From: Planctomycetaceae bacterium
GTDB taxonomy: Bacteria > Planctomycetota > Planctomycetia > Planctomycetales > Planctomycetaceae
NCBI GenBank assembly: GCA_021732785.1
Contig: JAKFUG010000023.1
Span: 1-64,000 of the forward strand
DNA length: 64,000 nt
Reading direction: 5' to 3'
Shown: positions 56,993 to 64,000 of the stretch, piece by piece
How positions within the stretch are numbered: position 1 is the first letter of the stretch
How the letters are laid out: each line of letters starts with the position of its first letter
Translations under genes and position numbers: made by a program
Notes under the pieces: model-generated
Told to the model about the DNA's origin: nothing
Database searches by the model: none
The model's input: the letters and a program-made list of their open reading frames with translations, nothing else

Positions 56993-58678
56993 TTATAAGA
57001 TGGGGAAGAGTTTGTCGATCATCGCCCGCAGTTCGGCTTCGGGATAAAGGACCCAACTGAACTCGCGGCGTTGCAGAATCCGATTCGCGGCCAACCGGCC
57101 GACGGCGGCGTCATACTCATCCCGCAACCGTTCCAAAACCGGCGCGGCGAGTTGACCGAGTTGGCGACGAATCTCGCGCAACCGTTGATCGCGGCGGTGA
57201 TTTTCCGCCCGGCGTTGCCGCGTGGTGAGCGTCGCGGTCTCCGAGTTCGCGGTCGCCAGCCAGCGTTGCTTCTCGGCCACCAGCGAGAGCACGGCATCGG
57301 GCCAGGCGCCGTCCCAGTGCCGTTCGGGATTGTGGAGGGCATCACTTAAAGCATGTCGACGCGCACCGACCGTCTTGGTGGTTTCCGCGAACGGTTCCCC
57401 CAGTGGCAAGTGGATTGTCGCGGAAACGGTCGCGAATTCCGGCGGACGACAGCCCCAGAAGCGGCCGATCAATGCGTCGGTCATTTCGTCGTACTTCGCG
57501 CCGCCCAGACCGTGGATGAAAACATCCGCCAGCAACATGCGCGCGGCCCACGTTGTCGTCAACGCACGCGTCCGCAACCGCCAGCCTTGTTGCGACAACT
57601 GTTGTAACACAACAACCGCGTCCGCCGCCGAACGCTGCGCATCGAGTGGCAATGTCCCGACCGTACGGCGACTGTCACGCAGTTCAAGCTGGGTTCCGGC
57701 TTGCCGCACGAACAAGCGGTCACGGCGGGGATCACCGGCTTGCCAGATCCAGAACGGGGCTTCGAACCAATCATCCTGCCGGGCAAGATCGGGGACCGGA
57801 TGGGCTCGGCTGCGGACCCGGTTGGCGACACGGTACTCGCGGACGACGGTGTTGTACTGGTCGGCCAGGCGACGGTGTTGTGCCAGCAGGTGCGCGGTGA
57901 ACCATAAAGATGCGGGTTGCGTCCACCAGCGCGACATCGGCAATTCCAACGTGCCGGCTCCCCAACGCCGTTCCGTGGCGGCACGAACGGCGGTCAGCGC
58001 GTCGACCAGTTTCCCGGTGCGCTGCGACTGCTGCACGGCCGTTGGCCAAACGTCGCCGATCATCGAGCGATAACCCCACGGTGCGAGCGCGTTGGACACC
58101 CGTCGGGCGGTGCTCTCGAACAGCGTGGCATCCACAATCGGGGCTTCTTCCCACGGCGAACGGGAATGCGGACCATCGAAATCCACACCGGCCAATGCCG
58201 GGCAACCATGCGCTCCGGCGGGAATTTTCAGCGCTGTCGAATTCAGCGTGTCTTGATCGACGATCAATTGCAAAGGGACGCCGCCCACTTGTTTTGCGAG
58301 CCGCGCGACCGCAAAGTTCTTCGCCCAGACGCCGGTGTGAAACAACTCCGGTTGGTGCCCGCCAACAATCAGCGGCCCGTTCATGCACATCATGCACGCG
58401 ACCGACGACGGTAACTGCAAGACATCGCTGGTGTATTCCCATGCGGTGTGGAGCGCTTCGCCACGGGCTTGTCGCCGCAATTCAGCCAGAGACTTGCCCT
58501 GCACATCGACATTGTCGGCGGCAGTGAATCGCTGCGCATTCTCGGGGATCAGTGCCGGAAGTTCCGCCCAGCTTGGCGCAATGAGAGCCGTCCCATTCTC
58601 GCGCGGCACGCGCCACGTCCGACGGACTAACATCCCCGGTGGGACTTCGGTGGAGGGAGATGACACCTTGGTCGTCAT
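56993..58678 (-). CDS. BshC-like protein of unknown function
   Basis: 561 residues from ATG 58678. The N-terminal half has GGHQPELFHTGVWAKNFAVA, resembling the BshC (bacillithiol ligase) motif TGQQPGLF, and VPLQLIVDQDT where BshC has its acidic strand. Later regions: GLGGAKYDEMTDALIGRFW, and a long C-terminal helical segment. The other bacillithiol genes (bshA, bshB) are not in this window. Cysteine ligase activity is therefore only a possibility. Its start overlaps the stop of the upstream glycosyltransferase (TGATG), so the two are coupled. Confidence 0.6.
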   Translation of the reverse strand: MTTKVSSPSTEVPPGMLVRRTWRVPRENGTALIAPSWAELPALIPENAQRFTAADNVDVQGKSLAELRRQARGEALHTAWEYTSDVLQLPSSVACMMCMNGPLIVGGHQPELFHTGVWAKNFAVARLAKQVGGVPLQLIVDQDTLNSTALKIPAGAHGCPALAGVDFDGPHSRSPWEEAPIVDATLFESTARRVSNALAPWGYRSMIGDVWPTAVQQSQRTGKLVDALTAVRAATERRWGAGTLELPMSRWWTQPASLWFTAHLLAQHRRLADQYNTVVREYRVANRVRSRAHPVPDLARQDDWFEAPFWIWQAGDPRRDRLFVRQAGTQLELRDSRRTVGTLPLDAQRSAADAVVVLQQLSQQGWRLRTRALTTTWAARMLLADVFIHGLGGAKYDEMTDALIGRFWGCRPPEFATVSATIHLPLGEPFAETTKTVGARRHALSDALHNPERHWDGAWPDAVLSLVAEKQRWLATANSETATLTTRQRRAENHRRDQRLREIRRQLGQLAAPVLERLRDEYDAAVGRLAANRILQRREFSWVLYPEAELRAMIDKLFPIL

Positions 58679-59436
58679 CAGGTGGCCACGGGGGCAGCCG
58701 CGTCGGCCACGTCACAGGGGAAGTGCATCGCCGCAATTTCTTTGTGGAGGACGTCGTAGTAATGCAGCAACCGTCGCTGCGCATTGTCCAGCGAGCCGCC
58801 GAACGAACGCTCCTCGTCAAGATACACCAGCGGGACCGGAAATTCCTTGATCCGCCACTGCCAGCGGGCGGCCTGCACCCACAATTGCAACGGCATCGCG
58901 TAGCCGAGATCGGTAATCTTCAACTGCGACAACGCCGGCACGCGGTACGCCTTGAACCCACAAAACGCGTCCGTCAGCCCCCAGGCAAACCGCCGGTTCA
59001 ACCATTGCGTGATTTCGTGGTTGATCTTTCGGCGCTGCTCGGGTGGGGCGCTGTCGCCTTCAAATGTCTTCAAATACCGACTGCCCGAGATCATGTCGAA
59101 CGGTTCATCGTCCTTGGGGAAAAGGGCGGCGGCGAGTTCCGGAATGAGTTTCGGTTCGTGCTGGCCATCGCAATCGATCGTCACAAGCACGTCGTATTCG
59201 TTTTCGAGGGCGTAGTCGAACGCCGTCCGCAAGGCCGCGCCGTAACCTTGATTCACCTCGTGGGTCAACGTCCGGACATCCATCCGCCGGGAGAGTAATT
59301 CCGGCGTGCGATCGGAAGAACCATCATCGACAACGATGACATCCTGACTGTACCGCCGCACGACATCCAGCACCGTACCGACGTGCCGCTCTTCATTGAA
59401 GACGGGCAGGGCCGTCAGAATTCGGCGAGGGCTCAT
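58678..59436 (-). CDS. GT2 family glycosyltransferase
   Basis: 252 residues from ATG 59436. GT-A fold: ILTALPVFNEERHVGTVLD, VIVVDDGSSDRTPELL, HEVNQGYGAALRTAFDYA, TIDCDGQHEP (the metal-binding DxD-like block), ISGSRYL, GFKAYRV. It resembles polyprenyl-phosphate sugar transferases (DPM1/GtrB type) but lacks the C-terminal membrane spans. Substrate unknown. Overlaps the BshC-like gene, suggesting joint function in a small-thiol or glycoconjugate pathway, by inference. Confidence 0.9.
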   Translation of the reverse strand: MSPRRILTALPVFNEERHVGTVLDVVRRYSQDVIVVDDGSSDRTPELLSRRMDVRTLTHEVNQGYGAALRTAFDYALENEYDVLVTIDCDGQHEPKLIPELAAALFPKDDEPFDMISGSRYLKTFEGDSAPPEQRRKINHEITQWLNRRFAWGLTDAFCGFKAYRVPALSQLKITDLGYAMPLQLWVQAARWQWRIKEFPVPLVYLDEERSFGGSLDNAQRRLLHYYDVLHKEIAAMHFPCDVADAAAPVAT

Positions 59437-59585
59437 GGGGCATTCCAGCAGGGACGCAGGCGAAATCCGGCGCGACTTGTCCGTTCCCGCCGGACAAAGT
59501 CGGCACCCCATTCTAGACAGCCGCCCCGCACCGTCAATTGGGGCGGAGATTCGCCCAGGGTCATCGCCTTTCTGAAGGTGGGGGG

Positions 59586-59615
59586 GCCGGGGCTGGACCG
59601 AAGGGAAGCCCCGGC
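59586..59615. terminator. 9-bp hairpin after the small membrane-protein gene
   Basis: GCCGGGGCT (59586-59594) and AGCCCCGGC (59607-59615) pair perfectly. They lie about 70 bp past the leftward gene at 59683 and before the glycosyltransferase gene. Confidence 0.6.
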
Positions 59616-59682
59616 AGGCTGGCAACACGCCGCTTTCCTGGGGTTTCGCGAGTCCGCTCCAACCCCGGCCACCCGCCGAATG

Positions 59683-60102
59683 TCATTTTTTACGTTGTGG
59701 CCGGTCCGGGACATTGCCGCTGGGGACCCACAGGACGTTGGCACTCTGTTCCGAAAGCTCGCGGATGGATTCTACGGTGGGCGGCTTCTGCGGAGCCGGT
59801 TTTCGCTTCGCTAACTGATACTGCGGGACATATTCTTCACCGCTTTCCTTGCCGCCGCGCCGCCATTGCCAGAGCCATCCCCACGCGAGATGCTCTTTGT
59901 CGGACTTGTTCCGGAGAGCGAACAGGAAGGCAATCACGCCGAAAATCAGGGCGGACCACACCGTCCAGTCGATCCACGTGGCCCGCTCGGCGGTCGCGAG
60001 GACGATGAACGCCGTGGCGACCGCACCGCTGAAGACCACCAACGCGGTCGCCAGCAGGGCGACCGCCGTCCGTCCGGGATCGGAATTTCGTCGTATCACC
60101 AT
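59683..60102 (-). CDS. Small membrane protein of unknown function
   Basis: 139 residues. Two hydrophobic segments, VALLATALVVFSGAVATAFIV and WTVWSALIFGVIAFLFAL, with a basic hinge, then a soluble Lys/Pro-rich tail (RRGGKESGEEYVPQYQLAKR) ending in RKK. No family recognised. Small and of unknown function, but the membrane plan and length make it a plausible gene. Confidence 0.6.
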   Translation of the reverse strand: MVIRRNSDPGRTAVALLATALVVFSGAVATAFIVLATAERATWIDWTVWSALIFGVIAFLFALRNKSDKEHLAWGWLWQWRRGGKESGEEYVPQYQLAKRKPAPQKPPTVESIRELSEQSANVLWVPSGNVPDRPQRKK

Positions 60103-60304
60103 CGCCGCGACTCCTCAGTTTCCACAACCAGCATAATCGAATTCTGCAGTCCGTCCAGATCCGGCGGCGAAGTTGCGTCTGTAGGGGAGCAAGATCTTCA
60201 ATCTTTGTTCGACTCATGAGCTTGTGTCGATTGCGGTCTCGCATTTGCGCGAAGTTCCCGTAAAATGCGGTGCTGCCTCACGGGGTCTCTGCGAGTTGCG
60301 GGTC

Positions 60305-60922
60305 ATGAGCGATTCGTTCGATCAATCGATCACCTTCTGGATCCATCGCCTGAAAGAGGGTGATTCGGCCGCGGCGCGACCGTTGTGGGAGCACTTTTTC
60401 CAGCAACTCGTCGGCGTAGCCCGGCGGCGACTGGGAAGCACTTCGCGGCGCGTTTCCGACGAAGAAGACGTGGCCGCGACGGCGTTCCAGAGTCTTTGTG
60501 TCGGCGTGGCCCAGGGGCGGTTTGAGCGGCTCGACAGTCGCGACGACTTGTGGCAGGTGCTTGTCGCGCTGGCCAGTCGCAAGGCCATCGACCAGATCCG
60601 CAAGCAGATGACGAACAAACGCGGAGGGGGCCAAGTCCGCGGCGACTCCGTCTTTTTCAGCGACGGAGAGTCGCCGGGGGATTTCGATCAGTTTCTTTCG
60701 CAGGCCCCCACGCCGGACCTGATTGCCACCATGGACGAAGAATGCACGAACCTGCTCGCATTACTCCCCGATGACACCATGCGGCACATTGCCACGCTGC
60801 GGCTGGAAGGTTACGGCAACGAAGAAATCGCCGAAACGTTAATCATCTCGCCGCGCACGGTGGAGCGCAAACTCGCCGCCATCCGCGATTGCTGGTCGCA
60901 ATCGCTGCCGACGAAAGTGTGA
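60305..60922 (+). CDS. ECF-family sigma factor (planctomycete type)
   Basis: 205 residues from ATG 60305. ECF sigma pattern: FWIHRLKEGDSAAARPLWEH, RVSDEEDVAATAFQSLCVG, region 4 MRHIATLRLEGYGNEEIAET and ISPRTVERKLAAIR. The insert MTNKRGGGQVRGDSVFF is typical of the PF07638-type group abundant in planctomycetes. No anti-sigma gene is adjacent. It is convergent with the S51 gene that follows. Confidence 0.9.
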   Translation: MSDSFDQSITFWIHRLKEGDSAAARPLWEHFFQQLVGVARRRLGSTSRRVSDEEDVAATAFQSLCVGVAQGRFERLDSRDDLWQVLVALASRKAIDQIRKQMTNKRGGGQVRGDSVFFSDGESPGDFDQFLSQAPTPDLIATMDEECTNLLALLPDDTMRHIATLRLEGYGNEEIAETLIISPRTVERKLAAIRDCWSQSLPTKV

Positions 60923-60938
60923 TCGCGACTCCCGGCAC

Positions 60939-62642
60939 TTACCGCGTCGTCGAATCAACGACAGTTTCAACCACGCGGCGGGCGAGAAAATCGTACGTTT
61001 GACCGGCAGGGATCTTCTGATCGGTTTGCGGCGAATCGCCCCCACGCATGTTGTCGTAGACGGAGACCGATTCGCTGCCGACCACGTGCATGGTGTGACC
61101 GCGAACGATGACGGCCGCGGATTCTTTCAAGCCCAGGCCGATGCAGTTCGGGAAACGATCCCGGAGCACGGTGGCCATGTTGTCCGTGGTTTCTTCGCCC
61201 AGCGCGCATTGATCGATGATGACCCCCGTCAGCAACCCCAGTCCCGAATCATGCGAATTCTCGGGAACGGTGGTCGGCAGCGTGCTCGCCTTGCGACGAA
61301 CAATGCCATCACCATGAATGCGAGCCCCAGCAGAAGAGCCGCCGATGGCACCACCGCGGGCGAGGACGTCCCCCACGACTTTCTGCAGTGAGGAACGGAC
61401 GACGAGATCGAGCAGCCGTTCTTCTTCCGCACCGACAAACCACACGCCTTGGGCCTGGGCGAACGTCTCCCGCGTTTTCGGGTCGCTCATCGCATCTTCA
61501 TCGGTTGCCGAGCAGACCATCAAATTGGCTGCGCCCATTTCGGCAAAGTATTCCCGCAGACGGTTTTCGCTCTCCGCGGTTTCTTTGGTTTCGGAGACCA
61601 GAATGAGGTGGGCGTTCTTGCCACCCGCGGCGGTCATGAACTCCTGCACGGCTTCCTTCGGCGGTCGCGGCCCGGCAATCACCACGGCCCCATTTTTCAG
61701 ATTCGGAATCGGCCGCGCCGCGGCGATGGTGTAGGTCGCGTGCCGGGCACGCCCGGTCGCTGCGACAGTCCAGGGGCGCAGGTCGAATTTCTGCCCCGTC
61801 GGAATTTCTTCGGTGATTTCTTTGCGATTCGGTGTCGCTCCCAGGCACAACAGCACGCTGGAGTTCCCAATCACTTCGTAACCTTCCGGCCGACAGACGA
61901 GCGCGGTGTCTTCATCGATCCCGACGCCGACGAGGTCGGGATGCAGCTTCAACGCGGCATGCAACCGATCTTTGCGATTCCGTTTAAGGAAGTGTTGATC
62001 GACGATGGTATTCGGAAGAAATCCCAACCCGGTCGCCATCATGGGGGTGGCGCGCCCCCCGGCGATCATCACGCGGGACATGATTGCCGCACCGGCGGAG
62101 GTTCCCCCGATGACGCCGCCACGAGCCAGCACTTGCTGAAGCGCGGGCTCGACGGGTGTCCCCAAGTAACGTTCCGCAATCAGATTCTGATCGCCGCCGA
62201 TAAACCAGACCGCCGTCGCGGCCTCCAGCGGTCTGCTGAAATCGACTTCGCACGACTTTTCACGCGTTTCGGCGTGCAGGATCGTAATCGGACCTTGATG
62301 AAGTTGCCGCCAGATGGGTAAACGTGCGAGCAGATCAGGGCTGTCGGCGATCATGCTCGCCGTCGGCACAATCACCAGATTCGCGTTGGCACCGCCGCCG
62401 AGTTCCAGAAAGCGCTCGTAGATCACGTTCGGCAGGATCCCGCCACCGGCGATCACCAGCGAGCCGCGGAGTGCCTCCGGCACTTTGGAAAGTGGCGCTG
62501 AGGGCTGGTCAGTCGAGACCGCCGTCAGAACGACCGGTGCTTCACCGAAGGCCCGGTGATCGCCGATCGGGTAGACGAACCAGCCCGCCAATCCCGTGGC
62601 GAGCAGTAACGTGGCGATCGAGAACAGCGTCGAATTGCCCAT
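60939..62642 (-). CDS. Double S51 (cyanophycinase-type) peptidase, second domain degenerate
   Basis: 567 residues from ATG 62642, chosen because AGGAGG lies nine bases upstream; in-frame ATGs exist farther upstream. Signal-anchor segment (6-25). Two S51-like domains in tandem. The first has the nucleophile Ser182 in GGTSAGAA, His217 in DQHF and Glu244 in GIDED, the expected triad. The second keeps Ser437 (GGSSAGAR) and Glu507, but the His position is Cys479 (DQCA), so it is probably inactive. Substrate is not evident; cyanophycin or other aspartyl peptides are possible. Confidence 0.85.
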   Translation of the reverse strand: MGNSTLFSIATLLLATGLAGWFVYPIGDHRAFGEAPVVLTAVSTDQPSAPLSKVPEALRGSLVIAGGGILPNVIYERFLELGGGANANLVIVPTASMIADSPDLLARLPIWRQLHQGPITILHAETREKSCEVDFSRPLEAATAVWFIGGDQNLIAERYLGTPVEPALQQVLARGGVIGGTSAGAAIMSRVMIAGGRATPMMATGLGFLPNTIVDQHFLKRNRKDRLHAALKLHPDLVGVGIDEDTALVCRPEGYEVIGNSSVLLCLGATPNRKEITEEIPTGQKFDLRPWTVAATGRARHATYTIAAARPIPNLKNGAVVIAGPRPPKEAVQEFMTAAGGKNAHLILVSETKETAESENRLREYFAEMGAANLMVCSATDEDAMSDPKTRETFAQAQGVWFVGAEEERLLDLVVRSSLQKVVGDVLARGGAIGGSSAGARIHGDGIVRRKASTLPTTVPENSHDSGLGLLTGVIIDQCALGEETTDNMATVLRDRFPNCIGLGLKESAAVIVRGHTMHVVGSESVSVYDNMRGGDSPQTDQKIPAGQTYDFLARRVVETVVDSTTR

Positions 62643-63070
62643 CGTCTTCAGCCTCCTCATGACCGATGGTGCCAACCTCGCAAATCGCGGGGCGGACATC
62701 ATGGACACATCAAAATAGGTGACTGTATCGTGTCGCTGCAATAGGAATCGTATGCGGCCCCCCTGGTACCCGCTGTCAAAATCGTGCTTGCTGATGGGTT
62801 TTTCAGCGAGAAAAATCGATTTCCTCGGCATTCTCCCGCAAACCACCCCGCCGATTGTCATTTTTTCAATTCGAAACAGGGTTGGAATCGATCGGTATGC
62901 CATCTGCGCGATCCGCGGGCAAGTCTTGCTGAAATCGCTGGCACGAGGGGAAACCCTTCTGCCAGATTGGCCCTCCGATGAAACTCCGCTCGTCAACTTT
63001 GACTCCGCTTCCAACGGGAACTTGGGGTCCAGACAACCGGAACTTGCCCAACGGACTTGAAGGAACCGCG
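62643..63070. other. Divergent intergenic region
   Basis: About 430 bp between the leftward S51 gene and the rightward secreted repeat protein. A+T-rich compared with its flanks, in keeping with divergent promoters. No additional gene or repeat recognised. Confidence 0.5.
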
Positions 63071-64000
63071 ATGGAAAAACCGATCAAGAGGGCATTCACG
63101 CTGGTGAATTTGAGTGGAATGCGTGACTTGCGGACCACGGGGGCAATGATGAAGCAACTTTCGAACTGGGCCTTGTTCGCGGCGACCCTGGGTGTGATTG
63201 CCCCGGCATCAGTCCTCGCGCAAGTTTTCCCCCTTCACCGTCCGGGTTGCTGCGAAACCTGCACCCAACCGATGGCGGCTTGCCAATGCGCTCGCACCCG
63301 CGCGGTTGTCCAGACTCAACTCCGCCCGCAGTCCGTCACCGTGTTGCAACCGGTGACGGAAACGCATGTCCGGCAAGAGGTTTACACCGAGCGGGTCCCC
63401 GTCACGACCACAAAAACCGTGACGGTCGACGAAGGGGGCTATCAGATGGTCTGGGTTCCCAAGCCGGTGACGAAACAGATCGCGCAGACGACCTGTGTCA
63501 CGCAGCAGAAAACGCGGGCGGTTCCATATCAAGTGACGCGCGTCGTGCCCCAAACCGTGACGCGAATGGTGCCCGTCCAAACGGTCCAGCATGTGACGGA
63601 ACTTGTTCCCACGGCAATGGTTGCGGCTCCGGCTCCGGTCATGGGCTGCAATACCTGCGCGACGGGGCACGCCCTGGCACCGCACTTCCACGGAATGGCG
63701 ATGGTTCCGACCTTGCCCATTTCCTCCACCGCGTTGACGCCGATTCCGTCCGCTCCGCAGACCGCTCAGGGGCCGAGTGCCGGAACGCTGGGGGATTGGC
63801 AATCGGTTCCCGGCCGGTCCGCCGCCCCGACGCCGCGATCATCGTCAGCCCCGGTCCCGATGCCGACGGATGAGCCGCCACAGTTGCCGACGCCGAAGAC
63901 GTCCGGCCGATTCAAATCGGCCCCATCCGCGGCGGTCGTCTGGTCCGCCGTCGGCAACGGCCCTCGCCGGCCGGTGATCGCCGCGCAAGATGTCGCCGTG
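63071..64000 (+). CDS. Secreted Val-Pro-Val repeat protein, 3' end outside the window
   Basis: Open from ATG 63071 (GAAGGA upstream) for 310 codons to the window edge without a stop. A hydrophobic signal segment (NWALFAATLGVIAPASVLAQ) follows a 26-residue leader; a second in-frame ATG pair at 63146 is possible. Then come a Cys-rich patch (CCETCTQPMAACQC), and repeats with alternating V/T/P such as TERVPVTTTKTVTV, VTRVVPQTVTRMVPVQTV, and Pro/Ser-rich sequence. Such VPV-type repeat proteins are common in planctomycetes. Probably a cell-surface or envelope structural protein; function unknown. Confidence 0.85.
   Translation, partial: MEKPIKRAFTLVNLSGMRDLRTTGAMMKQLSNWALFAATLGVIAPASVLAQVFPLHRPGCCETCTQPMAACQCARTRAVVQTQLRPQSVTVLQPVTETHVRQEVYTERVPVTTTKTVTVDEGGYQMVWVPKPVTKQIAQTTCVTQQKTRAVPYQVTRVVPQTVTRMVPVQTVQHVTELVPTAMVAAPAPVMGCNTCATGHALAPHFHGMAMVPTLPISSTALTPIPSAPQTAQGPSAGTLGDWQSVPGRSAAPTPRSSSAPVPMPTDEPPQLPTPKTSGRFKSAPSAAVVWSAVGNGPRRPVIAAQDVAV

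Overview
This 64 kb window reads as chromosomal DNA from a member of the Planctomycetes (class Planctomycetia). It has high GC and few mobile genes. It carries the family signatures typical of the phylum: DUF1549/DUF1553 cytochromes paired with DUF1501 twin-arginine proteins, DUF1559 prepilin-like proteins with an N-terminal methylation motif, a PVC-type CxxCH haem protein with HEAT-like repeats, ECF sigma factors, an inverse-autotransporter/beta-helix surface protein and a Val-Pro-Val repeat secreted protein. No rRNA, tRNA, CRISPR array, phage or transposase gene was recognised. Species cannot be named from the sequence alone.

Layout. Positions 1-8.2 kb (+ strand) hold two DUF1553/DUF1501 sets; an Uma2-family nuclease and an HNH nuclease gene are interspersed, the latter bracketed by a short duplication of the DUF1501 3' end. 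Positions 8.2-17.5 kb (- strand) are a compact chemosensory cluster, in transcription order a hybrid cheA, cheW, a large PAS-containing receptor, cheB and cheR. Positions 18.2-23.1 kb hold a zinc-ribbon protein, a redoxin/cytochrome/copper-monooxygenase fusion, a membrane protein and a tandem pair of HDOD proteins. Positions 23.4-29.4 kb hold an FKBP lipoprotein, an RNase D, an ATP-grasp-like protein, an AhpD-like/peroxiredoxin pair and an ECF sigma/anti-sigma pair. Positions 29.6-38.7 kb hold a third DUF1501 gene, tandem DUF1559 genes, a Nal1-like serine protease with a small partner, and the haem/HEAT protein. Positions 39.0-49.1 kb hold two giant genes, a 1726-residue surface protein and a 1445-residue PQQ-propeller protein. 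Positions 49.3-53.9 kb hold a YaiI-family protein and a YtrA-type GntR/ABC operon whose permease carries a leucine-rich-repeat-like insert. Positions 54.2-64.0 kb hold a conserved hypothetical, a degenerate M14-like protein, an HD protein, a BshC-like protein coupled to a GT2 glycosyltransferase, another ECF sigma factor, a double S51 peptidase and a secreted repeat protein running off the end.

Intergenic spaces are unusually rich in inverted-repeat elements of several unrelated families (a CCCAGG hairpin family, a GTGCCACTGGC element, a GAGCCCGAAGCGC element, TTCCAA and TTGAGGGT mirror-type elements, and a multi-hairpin cluster). The best candidates for undescribed biology are the protease with its separate small partner, the LRR-bearing ABC permease under a GntR regulator, the receptor/HDOD-rich signalling block without flagellar genes, and the compensatory hairpin family at gene 3' ends. 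These functional ideas are inference; only the sequence features are directly seen.
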